Assembly (NCBI GenBank): GCA_031359995.1
Contig: JANMAT010000235.1
Location: forward strand, 35,440-99,439
DNA from: JANMAT01 sp031359995
GTDB taxonomy: Bacteria; Actinomycetota; Acidimicrobiia; Acidimicrobiales; Ilumatobacteraceae
DNA: 64,000 bases
Direction of reading: 5' to 3'
Position 1 is the stretch's first letter. Each line of letters begins with the position of its first letter. The notes under the pieces are model-generated. The model searched no databases and was not told where the DNA came from. It saw only the letters and a program-made list of their open reading frames with translations. A program made the translations under genes and the position numbers. Below are positions 45,597 to 52,902 of the stretch, in pieces.

Positions 45597-46567
45597 GCGG
45601 TCTCATCGAGTCGCCCTCGCCGCCGGCCGGGCGCGACCGTGATCGGGCCCGCGCCCATCCTGAGCAGTACCTGGGCAGGGTCGGTTCGGGGTCCATCGCC
45701 CGGCTCGTGGGCGTCGCCATCGACGACGCCCTCGGCTCGCTGCGACAGCAGCAGCCGCTGGAGATCCAGGTCGAGCTGCTCCACGGGGGCCACATCCGCG
45801 TCAGCGACAACGGGACCCCGCTGTCGCTCGACGAGCTCAGTTGGCGTGTGCGCATCGGGTCGATGGCGTCGCGGCCCACGCGCGACCGACTGTGGCTGGT
45901 GAGCGCGCTGGCGCGCGAGTTTCGCGTCGAGTCGGCCTTCGCCGTGGTGCTCACCGAGGCGGGCAACATCGTGGACGAGCGCAACGACGTCGTCGGCCGG
46001 GCCGGCACCATGCTGTCGTTCCGACCCGAGCGCGAGCTGCTGGGCGACCCCGACACCCTCACCATCGCTTCGCTCGGGCCCGAGGTCGTGCCCATGGGGC
46101 CCGTGGCGTGGCTCACCCGCCACCTCGACCCCGACGCCACCGTCATGGTGATCGACCGCGGCACCGGCGAGTACCGACGTTGGTCGATGCCGCTCCCGCC
46201 GCTCGACCAGCTGGCCGCGTCGGTGGCCTCGTCGAGCGATCTGGCGGCCTTCCTGCTGACCGCCGACGCGGCCGCCCGCCGCACGTCGGTCGATGTGGCC
46301 GGGCACGAGTTGGCCCATCTGGTGTCGGCGTGCCTGCGCAAGGCGGCGCCCGCGGTGGACGCCGACGTGATCGGCCGGGCCGACCGTCTGCTCACCCAGG
46401 CGGTGTCGCGCACGCCGTGGGACGCCCACGTGGCTGGACTGTTCGCCGCGTGCGAAGCGGCCGGCCAGCTCTACGTGCACCCCGAGGACTCGGCCGTGTT
46501 CTGCTACGTGGCTCTGGCGGTGGCCGCGGCGTTGGCCCGGCTCGGCGTCGGAACGGCGTCCCGCTGA
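45593..46567 (+). CDS. Degenerate GyrB/GHKL-like ATPase-fold protein
   Basis: 324 residues. The first 110 resemble the GyrB/ParE N-terminus: RAHPEQYLGRVGSGSIARLV (compare VRKRPGMYIGSTG..GLHHLV), AIDDALGSL, and IRVSDNGTPLSLDEL (Asp72-Asn73-Gly74, compare DNGRGIP). The N-box is shortened and the glycine after DNG is replaced by Thr-Pro, so ATP binding is doubtful. The C-terminal half (AAFLLTADAAARRTSVDVAG, VSRTPWDAHVAGLFAACEAA) has no counterpart I know. Not a topoisomerase: no Toprim domain. Function unknown. Confidence 0.6.
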   Translation: MSGLIESPSPPAGRDRDRARAHPEQYLGRVGSGSIARLVGVAIDDALGSLRQQQPLEIQVELLHGGHIRVSDNGTPLSLDELSWRVRIGSMASRPTRDRLWLVSALAREFRVESAFAVVLTEAGNIVDERNDVVGRAGTMLSFRPERELLGDPDTLTIASLGPEVVPMGPVAWLTRHLDPDATVMVIDRGTGEYRRWSMPLPPLDQLAASVASSSDLAAFLLTADAAARRTSVDVAGHELAHLVSACLRKAAPAVDADVIGRADRLLTQAVSRTPWDAHVAGLFAACEAAGQLYVHPEDSAVFCYVALAVAAALARLGVGTASR

Positions 46568-46612
46568 CACGATCCGAGGTATCCCGAACCAGTCCGGGGG
46601 ATCAGGTCAGGC

Positions 46613-46966
46613 ATGGAGGCGGTGGGCAGGCTGACGACGCACGATCCGTGGCGCGCCGCGGCGGCCATGGGGGTGTTGGCCGGGCTCGACCTCGTGGGTG
46701 CGCTGCTGGCCCGGCACTGGGCGGCGCACCGGTCGCTGATCGCCCTGATCGGCGGGGTGGTGGTGTTCGGCCTGCTGTTCGTGGTGTACGGCAAGAGCCT
46801 CGACTACGCCCACCTCACCACGGTCACCTTCGGCTGGCTCGTGATCCTCCAGGCCGGCGTGATGGTGATCGAACGCTGCCGCGGCGGCACCGGGTTGGGC
46901 TGGCACCGCGTGGGGGTGATGCTCGTGGTGCTGGTGCTGCAGGGCTACCTCACCGTGTCCGACTGA
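46613..46966 (+). CDS. Small membrane protein of unknown function
   Basis: 117 residues with four predicted membrane segments: MGVLAGLDLVGALLA, LIALIGGVVVFGLLFVVYG, TTVTFGWLVILQAGVMVIE and VGVMLVVLVLQGYLTV. The layout resembles small multidrug-resistance-sized proteins, but the conserved Glu in the first helix is absent (Asp is present in GLDLVG). ATCAGG lies upstream. It sits between the GyrB-like gene and the RNA methyltransferase, same strand. Confidence 0.7.
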   Translation: MEAVGRLTTHDPWRAAAAMGVLAGLDLVGALLARHWAAHRSLIALIGGVVVFGLLFVVYGKSLDYAHLTTVTFGWLVILQAGVMVIERCRGGTGLGWHRVGVMLVVLVLQGYLTVSD

Positions 46967-46991
46967 AGGTCGGCCTGCCACACTGGACGGC

Positions 46992-47840
46992 GTGCCCCGT
47001 CTCCTCGTCGACGATCCCGACGATGCCCGCATCGCCGACTTCATCGGGTTGCGCGACCACGAGCTGCGCCGTCGACGCGAGGCGCAGGGCGGCGACATGG
47101 CCGGGTTGTTCGTGGCCGAGGGCGACATCGTCGTGCAGCGCGCCGTGCGGGCGGGCTACCGCGTGCGCGAGCTGCTCGTGGACGCGACCCGCACCGAGGC
47201 CCTGCCGCCCGAGATCGCGGACGCGGTGCCGGTGTTCGCCGCCGGACCGCGCGTGCTGGAGCGCATCACCGGGCTCGGGGTGCACCGGGGCGTGCTGGCC
47301 ACGTTCGACCGGCGGCCGGTGCCGCCGCCGGCCGAGGTGGTCGCTGGGGCCACGCGGGTCGTGGTGCTCGAGAACGTGGTGAACCCCACCAACGTCGGGG
47401 TGATCGCCCGGTCGGCCGCCGCGTTCGGCTATCAGGCGCTCCTGCTCGACCACTCGTGCTGCGACCCGCTCTACCGGCGGGCCTCGCGCGTGGCCATGGG
47501 CGAGGTGTTCGGCCTGCCCCACGCCTGGCTGGGGCGCCTACCCGACGGCCTCGCCGTGCTGCGCGAGCGCGGGTTCACCGTGGTCGCGCTCACGCCCGAC
47601 GGCGGTGCCGAGGACCTGGACGCCGTGGTCGCCGGCCTGGCGGCCGACGAGCGCGTCGCGCTGCTGCTGGGGGCCGAGGGGCACGGGCTGCGGTCCGACA
47701 CGGTGGCGGCGGCCGACCGACGGGTGCGCATCCCGATCAGCGCGGCGGTCGACTCACTGAACGTCGGTGCCGCCGCCGCCGTCGCGCTGTACGCGGTGCG
47801 TCCCTCGACCCTGCGCTCAGTCCTCGTTGAGCTGGCGTAA
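46992..47840 (+). CDS. TrmH/SpoU family RNA 2'-O-methyltransferase
   Basis: 282 residues. N-terminal substrate-binding domain (LFVAEGDIVVQRAVRAGYRV), then the knotted SPOUT domain with the three motifs VVVLENVVNPTNVGVIARSA (motif 1, catalytic-type Asn/Arg), ALLLGAEGHGL (motif 2), and IPISAAVDSLNVGAAAAVAL (motif 3). It methylates rRNA or tRNA ribose; the target is not evident. CACACT seven bases before the GTG may be a weak leaderless -10. Confidence 0.92.
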   Translation: MPRLLVDDPDDARIADFIGLRDHELRRRREAQGGDMAGLFVAEGDIVVQRAVRAGYRVRELLVDATRTEALPPEIADAVPVFAAGPRVLERITGLGVHRGVLATFDRRPVPPPAEVVAGATRVVVLENVVNPTNVGVIARSAAAFGYQALLLDHSCCDPLYRRASRVAMGEVFGLPHAWLGRLPDGLAVLRERGFTVVALTPDGGAEDLDAVVAGLAADERVALLLGAEGHGLRSDTVAAADRRVRIPISAAVDSLNVGAAAAVALYAVRPSTLRSVLVELA

Positions 47841-47868
47841 GCCGGCCGACGCGAGCCCGGCCGGCGAG

Positions 47869-47874
47869 TACGTT
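47869..47874 (+). promoter_or_regulatory. Leaderless -10 element of the RpiR-type regulator
   Basis: TACGTT; 7-base gap to the GTG at 47882. Confidence 0.55.
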
Positions 47875-47881
47875 CGCGGCC

Positions 47882-48739
47882 GTGAACGTCGCCGCCCTGA
47901 TCGCCGAGCACCGGGAGCAGCTGTCTCCCGCCGAACGTCGGGTGGCCGACGTGGTGCTCGGTGACCCGCAGCTCGTCGCCTTCGGCACGGTGGCCGCGGT
48001 GGCCGACCGCGCCGGTACCAGCGGGGCCAGCGTCGTGCGGCTGGCCAACCGCATCGGGCTCGAGGGGTTCAGCGAGCTCCAGGCCGGCGTCCAGGGAGAA
48101 CTGGCCCAGCGGCTGGGCCCCGCCACCGAACGCATCCGGCAACCGGCGCCGGCCGACGTGGTCGGGCGGGCGCTGGCCATCGAGCTCGACAACGTGGGCC
48201 ACACCTTCGCCCGTGTCGACCGGGGCGCGTACGAGCATGCCGTCGACCTGCTCGCGGCGCGGGCCGCGGGGCACGAGGACGGGCGCCTGTTCCTGTGCGT
48301 GGCCGATGCGTCCAGCGGGGTCACGAGCCAGGGCGCGGCCGAGCTCGGCATGCTCCGGGAGGGGGTGGTCGCGCTCGCCGGTGGCGAGGTGGCGATCGGA
48401 CGTCTCGCCGCCACCGCCGGCCCGGGTGACGTGCTCCTCGTGCTCGACCTGCCGCGCTACGACCGAGTCGTGCTGGAGACCACTCGGCGTCTGACGCGCA
48501 CGGGTGTGAGCACGGTGGTGCTCACCGATCGGGCGCTGTCACCGCTCACCGAGCACGCCGCCGTGGTGTTCCTGGTAGAGGCGAACGGGGTCGGTCCGTT
48601 CGACAGCTACGTGGGTGCGCTGGCGTTGTTGAACGCGCTCGTCGCCGGGGTGGCCGATCGGCTGCGGGTGTCGGCGACGGCGCGTCTCGATCAGGTCGAA
48701 GCGGCGTGGCGGTCGACGGGTGCCCTCACCGATGGTTGA
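47882..48739 (+). CDS. MurR/RpiR family transcriptional regulator
   Basis: 285 residues. N-terminal HTH_6 domain at about residues 5-75: LSPAERRVADVVLGDPQLVA, VAAVADRAGTSGASVVRLAN, and GLEGFSELQAGV. The C-terminal SIS (phosphosugar-binding) domain spans about 120-270, with GPGDVLLVLDLPRYDRVVLE and VSTVVLTDRALSPL. It would sense a phosphorylated sugar. The stop is 3 bases from the next ATG, so it is probably co-transcribed with the TMEM175-like channel; no sugar gene is next to it. Confidence 0.88.
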   Translation: MNVAALIAEHREQLSPAERRVADVVLGDPQLVAFGTVAAVADRAGTSGASVVRLANRIGLEGFSELQAGVQGELAQRLGPATERIRQPAPADVVGRALAIELDNVGHTFARVDRGAYEHAVDLLAARAAGHEDGRLFLCVADASSGVTSQGAAELGMLREGVVALAGGEVAIGRLAATAGPGDVLLVLDLPRYDRVVLETTRRLTRTGVSTVVLTDRALSPLTEHAAVVFLVEANGVGPFDSYVGALALLNALVAGVADRLRVSATARLDQVEAAWRSTGALTDG

Positions 48740-48742
48740 CGG

Positions 48743-49360
48743 ATGTCGGTCGTGAGCACGTCGCGGCTGGAGGCGTTCAGCGACGGGGTGATCGCCATCG
48801 CCATCACGCTGCTGGTGCTCGACCTGAAGGTCCCCGAGGTCGGCGACCGGGCGCTGTGGTCGGCGCTGCGGGCCCAGTGGCCGGCGTACCTCGGGTACGC
48901 CACGTCGTTCGCCACCATCGGGATCATGTGGGTCAACCACCACGCCATGGTGCACACGATGGCGCGGGTGAACCGGACGCTGCTGTTCGGGAACCTGGCG
49001 CTGCTCTTCGGGATCGCGACGCTGCCGTTCACGACGTCGTTGGCGACTCGGTGGCTGCGCGCGGGCGACGATGCCCACCTGGCCGTGGCGCTCTACTGCG
49101 GCTCGATGGTGGCCATCGGTGTGGTGTTCGTGGCGACGTGGGGGTACCTCGGTCGCCACCCGGAGCTGCTCCGGCCGGGCACGCCGCCGGAGGTGCCGGC
49201 GAAAGCGGCGCGGCGCTCGGTCGTGGGGCCGTGCGCGTACCTGGCGGCGTTGCTCGTGGCGCTGGTGAGCGCGGTGGGTGCGCTGGTGATCTGCGCCGCG
49301 GTGGCCGCCTACTTCGTCCTACCGGTCCGCCCCGAGGGCGGGGACGGCCACCGCGGATGA
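48743..49360 (+). CDS. TMEM175-family potassium channel-like membrane protein (DUF1211)
   Basis: 205 residues. It begins with the family hallmark RLEAFSDGVIAIAITLLVLD (the FSD in helix 1), then four or five more helices (GYATSFATIGIMWVNHHAM, LLFGNLALLFGIATLPF). Prokaryotic TMEM175 proteins are tetrameric K+ channels of this size. The ATG lies 3 bases after the RpiR stop. Ends 6 bases from the convergent hydroxylase gene. Confidence 0.87.
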   Translation: MSVVSTSRLEAFSDGVIAIAITLLVLDLKVPEVGDRALWSALRAQWPAYLGYATSFATIGIMWVNHHAMVHTMARVNRTLLFGNLALLFGIATLPFTTSLATRWLRAGDDAHLAVALYCGSMVAIGVVFVATWGYLGRHPELLRPGTPPEVPAKAARRSVVGPCAYLAALLVALVSAVGALVICAAVAAYFVLPVRPEGGDGHRG

Positions 49361-49366
49361 GGGTGC

Positions 49367-50893
49367 TCAGGGGGTGAAGCGGGTGTCGATCCGCCGACGG
49401 CTGCGCTCGCCGTTGGCCGCAGCGAGGTCGGCGATCACGAAGCCGCGCTGCAACCAGCGGTCGGTGCCGTCGTAGCGGGCCCGGAACGGGCTGCGGCCGT
49501 GCACGGCGGCGTGGTTGTCGACCACCAGCAGGTCGCCCGCTCCGAGGGCGACCCCGATGTGGTGGGCGTGCACCAACTGTCGTAGCTCCTGCAGCGCCGC
49601 GGTGGCGGTGGCGTCGACGCCGACCATGAGGTCGGCGTCGAACGTGAGGGTCGGCCGGTCGAGGTCACCGCTCAGCACCGGCACCAGCCGCCCGAGCCGT
49701 CCGTTGCGCCCGCCCGTGTAGCTCTCGTCGGCGCTGGTGCGGAACCGGGGCTGGCCGAGCACGGCCCGGGCGCCCAGCGTCAACGACCCGAGGACGGCCT
49801 GGAGCGAGCACAGCAGCGTACGGGCCTCGCCGAACGGGTCGGCCCGCAGGCCGAGCAGCAGCAGGAAGCGGGGTCGGTGCGGGTGGAACGCCGCCTCGGT
49901 GTGGAACTCCAGCATCACCGATGACGAGGTCGAGGTCTGGGCTCCGGCGGCGCCCGACGTGGGCACCAGGTTCTGCACGACGTCGCCGCCGTGCTCGGGC
50001 CGGAAGCCCACGGGCTGGCCCAGCCGGCGCCCGGCGGCCAGCAGCACGAACTCGCTCACCCGGTCCTTGTCGGTGGCGGCACGCGGTGAGGCCGGGGTGG
50101 CGGGCACCGTCCCCACCGGCAGGCCACGGATCACCAGCGCGCCCGCCGGGTGGCCATGATCGGCGAAGTCCACGAGAGCGTCGTGCACCGTGGCCGGCAA
50201 TAGCCGCCCGGCTCGGCCCACGGCCCGGAAGAACTCGTCGCTGTCGACCGGCACGTCGCGCCCGGGCGCGGCGGCGGCCAGCGCGGCGACGGCGTCGGCC
50301 TCGTCGCTGCCGACCGTCACGGTCCACGGGCACGGATGGGAGCTTGCCGCGGTGGGCCGTAGGCCGCGTACCAGCGCCACGACCGAGCGGTCGCCCGCCC
50401 CGCCGCGCAGCACGGCGTCGGTCAGCACCGCATTCGATGCCATGGGCAGCCAGCGGTCCTGCAGCATGGTGATGCCGCCGAGCACGACGATGCGGCGCTC
50501 GCCGATGCGCTGCTCGACCACCACCGGGTGCCCGAGCGCGGTGGCGAGGACCTCGCCGTCGGCGACCACGGGCACGACGTCGTGGAAACGGAAGGCCAGG
50601 CCGGCCAGGCGGTGGCGGCCCTCACCGTCCACCGTCGACCGGAACACGAGCGGGTCGGCCCGATCGGCAGCCACGAGCACGGTCGGGTCGTCGTCGGTGG
50701 CCGCCAGCGCGACCACGACGTCGCCGGGCACGTCGGCCACCTCGGCCAGCGCCTCGGCCAGTTGCCCCGGCCGACACGTCACGAGCGTCGGGCTTCCCAC
50801 GGCCCCGCCGCGGCCCAACAGCGTGGCGGCGGCCACGCCGAGCTCGGCGACCGCCAGGGGTCGCACGAGAGTGCGGGAATCGAGGAGCGTCAT
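49367..50893 (-). CDS. Clavaminate-synthase/asparagine-oxygenase-like 2OG hydroxylase with extra N-terminal domain
   Basis: 508 residues. From about residue 200 it matches the TauD-like hydroxylases AsnO, VioC and clavaminate synthase: DEFFRAVGRAGRLLP, LVIRGLPVG, AQTSTSSSVMLEFHTEAAFHPHRP with iron ligands His331 and Glu333, and GDLLVVDNHAAVHGRSPFRA with the third His and the 2OG-binding Arg (DRWLQRGFV). The HxE instead of HxD is typical of this group. Residues 1-165 form an additional domain (VVVALAATDDDP, IVVLGGITMLQDRWL) not present in those enzymes. The ATG has AGGA upstream. The group hydroxylates the beta-carbon of free or tethered amino acids. Confidence 0.85.
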   Translation of the reverse strand: MTLLDSRTLVRPLAVAELGVAAATLLGRGGAVGSPTLVTCRPGQLAEALAEVADVPGDVVVALAATDDDPTVLVAADRADPLVFRSTVDGEGRHRLAGLAFRFHDVVPVVADGEVLATALGHPVVVEQRIGERRIVVLGGITMLQDRWLPMASNAVLTDAVLRGGAGDRSVVALVRGLRPTAASSHPCPWTVTVGSDEADAVAALAAAAPGRDVPVDSDEFFRAVGRAGRLLPATVHDALVDFADHGHPAGALVIRGLPVGTVPATPASPRAATDKDRVSEFVLLAAGRRLGQPVGFRPEHGGDVVQNLVPTSGAAGAQTSTSSSVMLEFHTEAAFHPHRPRFLLLLGLRADPFGEARTLLCSLQAVLGSLTLGARAVLGQPRFRTSADESYTGGRNGRLGRLVPVLSGDLDRPTLTFDADLMVGVDATATAALQELRQLVHAHHIGVALGAGDLLVVDNHAAVHGRSPFRARYDGTDRWLQRGFVIADLAAANGERSRRRIDTRFTP

Positions 50894-50923
50894 GGCGAAC
50901 CGTCCTGGTCGGTGAGACGGCAC

Positions 50924-50971
50924 CTGAAACAGATGAGCCGTCGGGCAACAACAATGATACAGATGTTTCAG
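50924..50971. promoter_or_regulatory. Inverted repeat in the divergent hydroxylase/threonine-aldolase promoter
   Basis: Arms CTGAAACA (50924-50931) and TGTTTCAG (50964-50971) are perfect complements separated by 32 bases; ACAGATG also occurs twice. Between them lies TATCAT (minus strand, 50954-50959), a good -10 for the hydroxylase. The arrangement suits a dimeric regulator acting on both genes. Confidence 0.5.
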
Positions 50972-50987
50972 ACCCGAACCGTCCCGA

Positions 50988-50993
50988 TACGCT
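50988..50993 (+). promoter_or_regulatory. Leaderless -10 element of the threonine aldolase gene
   Basis: TACGCT; 8-base gap to the GTG at 51002. Confidence 0.5.
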
Positions 50994-51001
50994 CAAGCTC
51001 C

Positions 51002-52051
51002 GTGCTGCCCCCCGCCCCGACCTGCTCGTTCGCCTCCGACAACGCCGCCGGCGTCCACCCGGCCGTGCTCGAGGCGATGACCCGGGCCAACCACGGCCAC
51101 GCCCTGGCCTACGGCGCCGACGCCTGGACCGGCCGGGCCGTCGCCGCGTTCCGCGAGCTGTTCGACCACCCGGTCGAGGTGGCCTTCACCTGGGGCGGCA
51201 CGGGCGCCAACGTCGTCGGCCTGCAGTGCCTGCTCGCGCCGTACCAGGCCGTCATCTGTCCGGCCACGGCCCACATCGCCGTCGACGAGTGCGGGGCGCC
51301 CGAGCGCTTCACCGGCTGCAAGCTCATCGACGTGCCCACGCCCGACGGCAAGCTCACGCCCGAGCTGGTCGAGCACGAGCTGCACGGCCTGGGTGACGAG
51401 CACCACGTGCAGCCGCGCGTCGTCTCGATCACCCAGTCGACCGAGCTCGGCACGCTCTACACCGCGGATGAGATCGCCGCCCTCGCCGCCACCGCCCATG
51501 GCCACGGCCTGCTCCTCCACCTCGACGGGGCCCGACTGGCCAACGCCGCCGCCGCCCTGGGCGCCGACCCCAAGGCCTTCACGCTCGACGCCGGCGTCGA
51601 CGTGCTCACCTTCGGTGGCACCAAGAACGGGATGATGTACGGCGAGGCCGTCGTCTTCCGCGACGCCGCCCTCGCCGCGCCCGTGCGCTTCGTGCGCAAG
51701 CAGGCCGGCCAGCTCGTCTCGAAGATGCGCTACGTGGCCGCCCAGTTCGAAGCGCTGCTCACCGATGACTTGTGGCTGCATCTCGCCACCGATGCCAACG
51801 CTCGCGCCGACCAGCTCCACCGTCTGGCCGCCGAGGTGCCCGGCGTCACGATCGCCCGGGCGCCCGCGGTGAACAGCGTGTTCCCTGTGCTCCCGGCCGC
51901 GGCGATCGTACCGTTGCAGGAGTGGTGCTTCTTCTGGCCGTGGGATGCGTCCCGCCGCGAGGTGCGCTGGATGACCGCCTGGGACACCACGCCGGCCGAC
52001 GTGGACGCGTTCGTGGCCGGCGTGCGCGCCATCGTCGGCGCCCACGTCTGA
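51002..52051 (+). CDS. Threonine aldolase/beta-eliminating lyase family PLP enzyme
   Basis: 349 residues of PLP fold type I. FASDNAAGVHPAVLEAM is the characteristic start, WGGTGANVVGLQCLL binds the cofactor phosphate, LLLHLDGARLANAAAAL holds the Asp contacting the pyridine ring, and Lys208 in TFGGTKNGMMYG forms the Schiff base. The family cleaves beta-hydroxy-alpha-amino acids to glycine and an aldehyde, or eliminates from tryptophan-like substrates. It is divergent from an amino-acid hydroxylase gene, which could provide its substrate. An in-frame ATG at 50954 is less likely because it lies inside the shared inverted repeat. Confidence 0.88.
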   Translation: MLPPAPTCSFASDNAAGVHPAVLEAMTRANHGHALAYGADAWTGRAVAAFRELFDHPVEVAFTWGGTGANVVGLQCLLAPYQAVICPATAHIAVDECGAPERFTGCKLIDVPTPDGKLTPELVEHELHGLGDEHHVQPRVVSITQSTELGTLYTADEIAALAATAHGHGLLLHLDGARLANAAAALGADPKAFTLDAGVDVLTFGGTKNGMMYGEAVVFRDAALAAPVRFVRKQAGQLVSKMRYVAAQFEALLTDDLWLHLATDANARADQLHRLAAEVPGVTIARAPAVNSVFPVLPAAAIVPLQEWCFFWPWDASRREVRWMTAWDTTPADVDAFVAGVRAIVGAHV

Positions 52052-52837
52052 TCAGCGGGCGAACACCAGCAGGAACTCGAGCTTGCCGTTGTCCTCGGTG
52101 GTGATGCCGGTGGTCGACGGGTTGTCGATGCCGTAGTCGGCGAAGGCCACCGGGATCTGACCGTTCACCTCGATGTTGGCGCCGTTGCGGCGCGCCTTCA
52201 GGTCGAAGCTGACCGCCTTGGTCCTGCCCTTGAGGGTGAGCTCCCCGGTGACGGTGGTGGTGATCTCGACCTTGTCCCCGGGCACGCTCGACAGCGTGAT
52301 CGGGCTCATGAGCTTGAACACCGCGGTGGGGAAGGTCTCCACGCTCATGATGCGGCCCTTGAACTGCGCGTCGCGCTTGCTCTGGTCGCTCTTCACGGTG
52401 GTCATGTCGATGGTGAACTCGGCCGCCTCGACGGTGTTGCCCTTCACGGTGACCGTGCCCTTCACGTCGCTGGTGCGCCCGACCGCCTCGGTGCTCTGGC
52501 CGAACAGCACCTCCTTCACGCGGTAGCCCACGACCGAGGCGCTGGTGGCGTTCCACACCCCTTCGACGTCGGCGATGGTGCCGGCGGCGGCCACCGTGGT
52601 GGTGGCGCCGACCGCCGCCGTGCTGTCGGGGGTGGCGGCCGCCGTGGATGCGGCCCCGGCGACCGTCGTCGTGGCCACCGGCGCAGACGCCACCGTCGAC
52701 GGATCACCCGTGTTGTCGAAGGTCAGCGCGGCCGGTGCGTCACCCTGGATGAAGTGGATGTAGATGTACGGCCCGCCCACGAGCACCAGCACGGCGGCGA
52801 CGACGACGGCGATGATCCACTTGACGCTCTTCTTCAT
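52052..52837 (-). CDS. YceI family lipid-binding protein, membrane-anchored
   Basis: 261 residues. MKKSVKWIIAVVVAAVLVLV is an N-terminal membrane anchor or uncleaved signal; an Ala/Thr/Val-rich linker follows to about residue 85; the YceI lipocalin-like barrel covers the rest (EGVWNATSASVVGYRVKEVL, ITTTVTGELTLKGRTKAVSF, FADYGIDNPS). YceI proteins bind polyisoprenoids. An in-frame ATG at 52855 would add six residues. Its stop abuts the threonine aldolase stop with no spacer, and a strong hairpin lies just upstream. Confidence 0.85.
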   Translation of the reverse strand: MKKSVKWIIAVVVAAVLVLVGGPYIYIHFIQGDAPAALTFDNTGDPSTVASAPVATTTVAGAASTAAATPDSTAAVGATTTVAAAGTIADVEGVWNATSASVVGYRVKEVLFGQSTEAVGRTSDVKGTVTVKGNTVEAAEFTIDMTTVKSDQSKRDAQFKGRIMSVETFPTAVFKLMSPITLSSVPGDKVEITTTVTGELTLKGRTKAVSFDLKARRNGANIEVNGQIPVAFADYGIDNPSTTGITTEDNGKLEFLLVFAR

Positions 52838-52858
52838 GGGCGCCCATGCAACCATGCG

Positions 52859-52888
52859 CGTCCCCTGCGCCGGTAGGCGCAGGGGACG
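52859..52888 (-). terminator. Perfect GC-rich hairpin between SPFH and YceI genes
   Basis: CGTCCCCTGCGCC-GGTA-GGCGCAGGGGACG: 13 paired bases each side with a 4-base loop and no T-run. It is 14 bases beyond the SPFH stop and 21 bases before the YceI ATG. It is likely the SPFH terminator, or an attenuating hairpin for YceI, since almost no room is left for a YceI promoter. Confidence 0.65.
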
Positions 52889-52902
52889 TTCACAGGAAAG
52901 AC

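Noticed and set aside
42710..46570. A 1,286-codon open frame on the minus strand.
   Set aside because: Only the part from 44668 down encodes acetoacetyl-CoA synthetase. The rest is antisense to the LivM, GyrB-like and following genes, is rich in Arg/His/Gln/Gly as expected of a GC-rich shadow frame, and has no recognisable domain.
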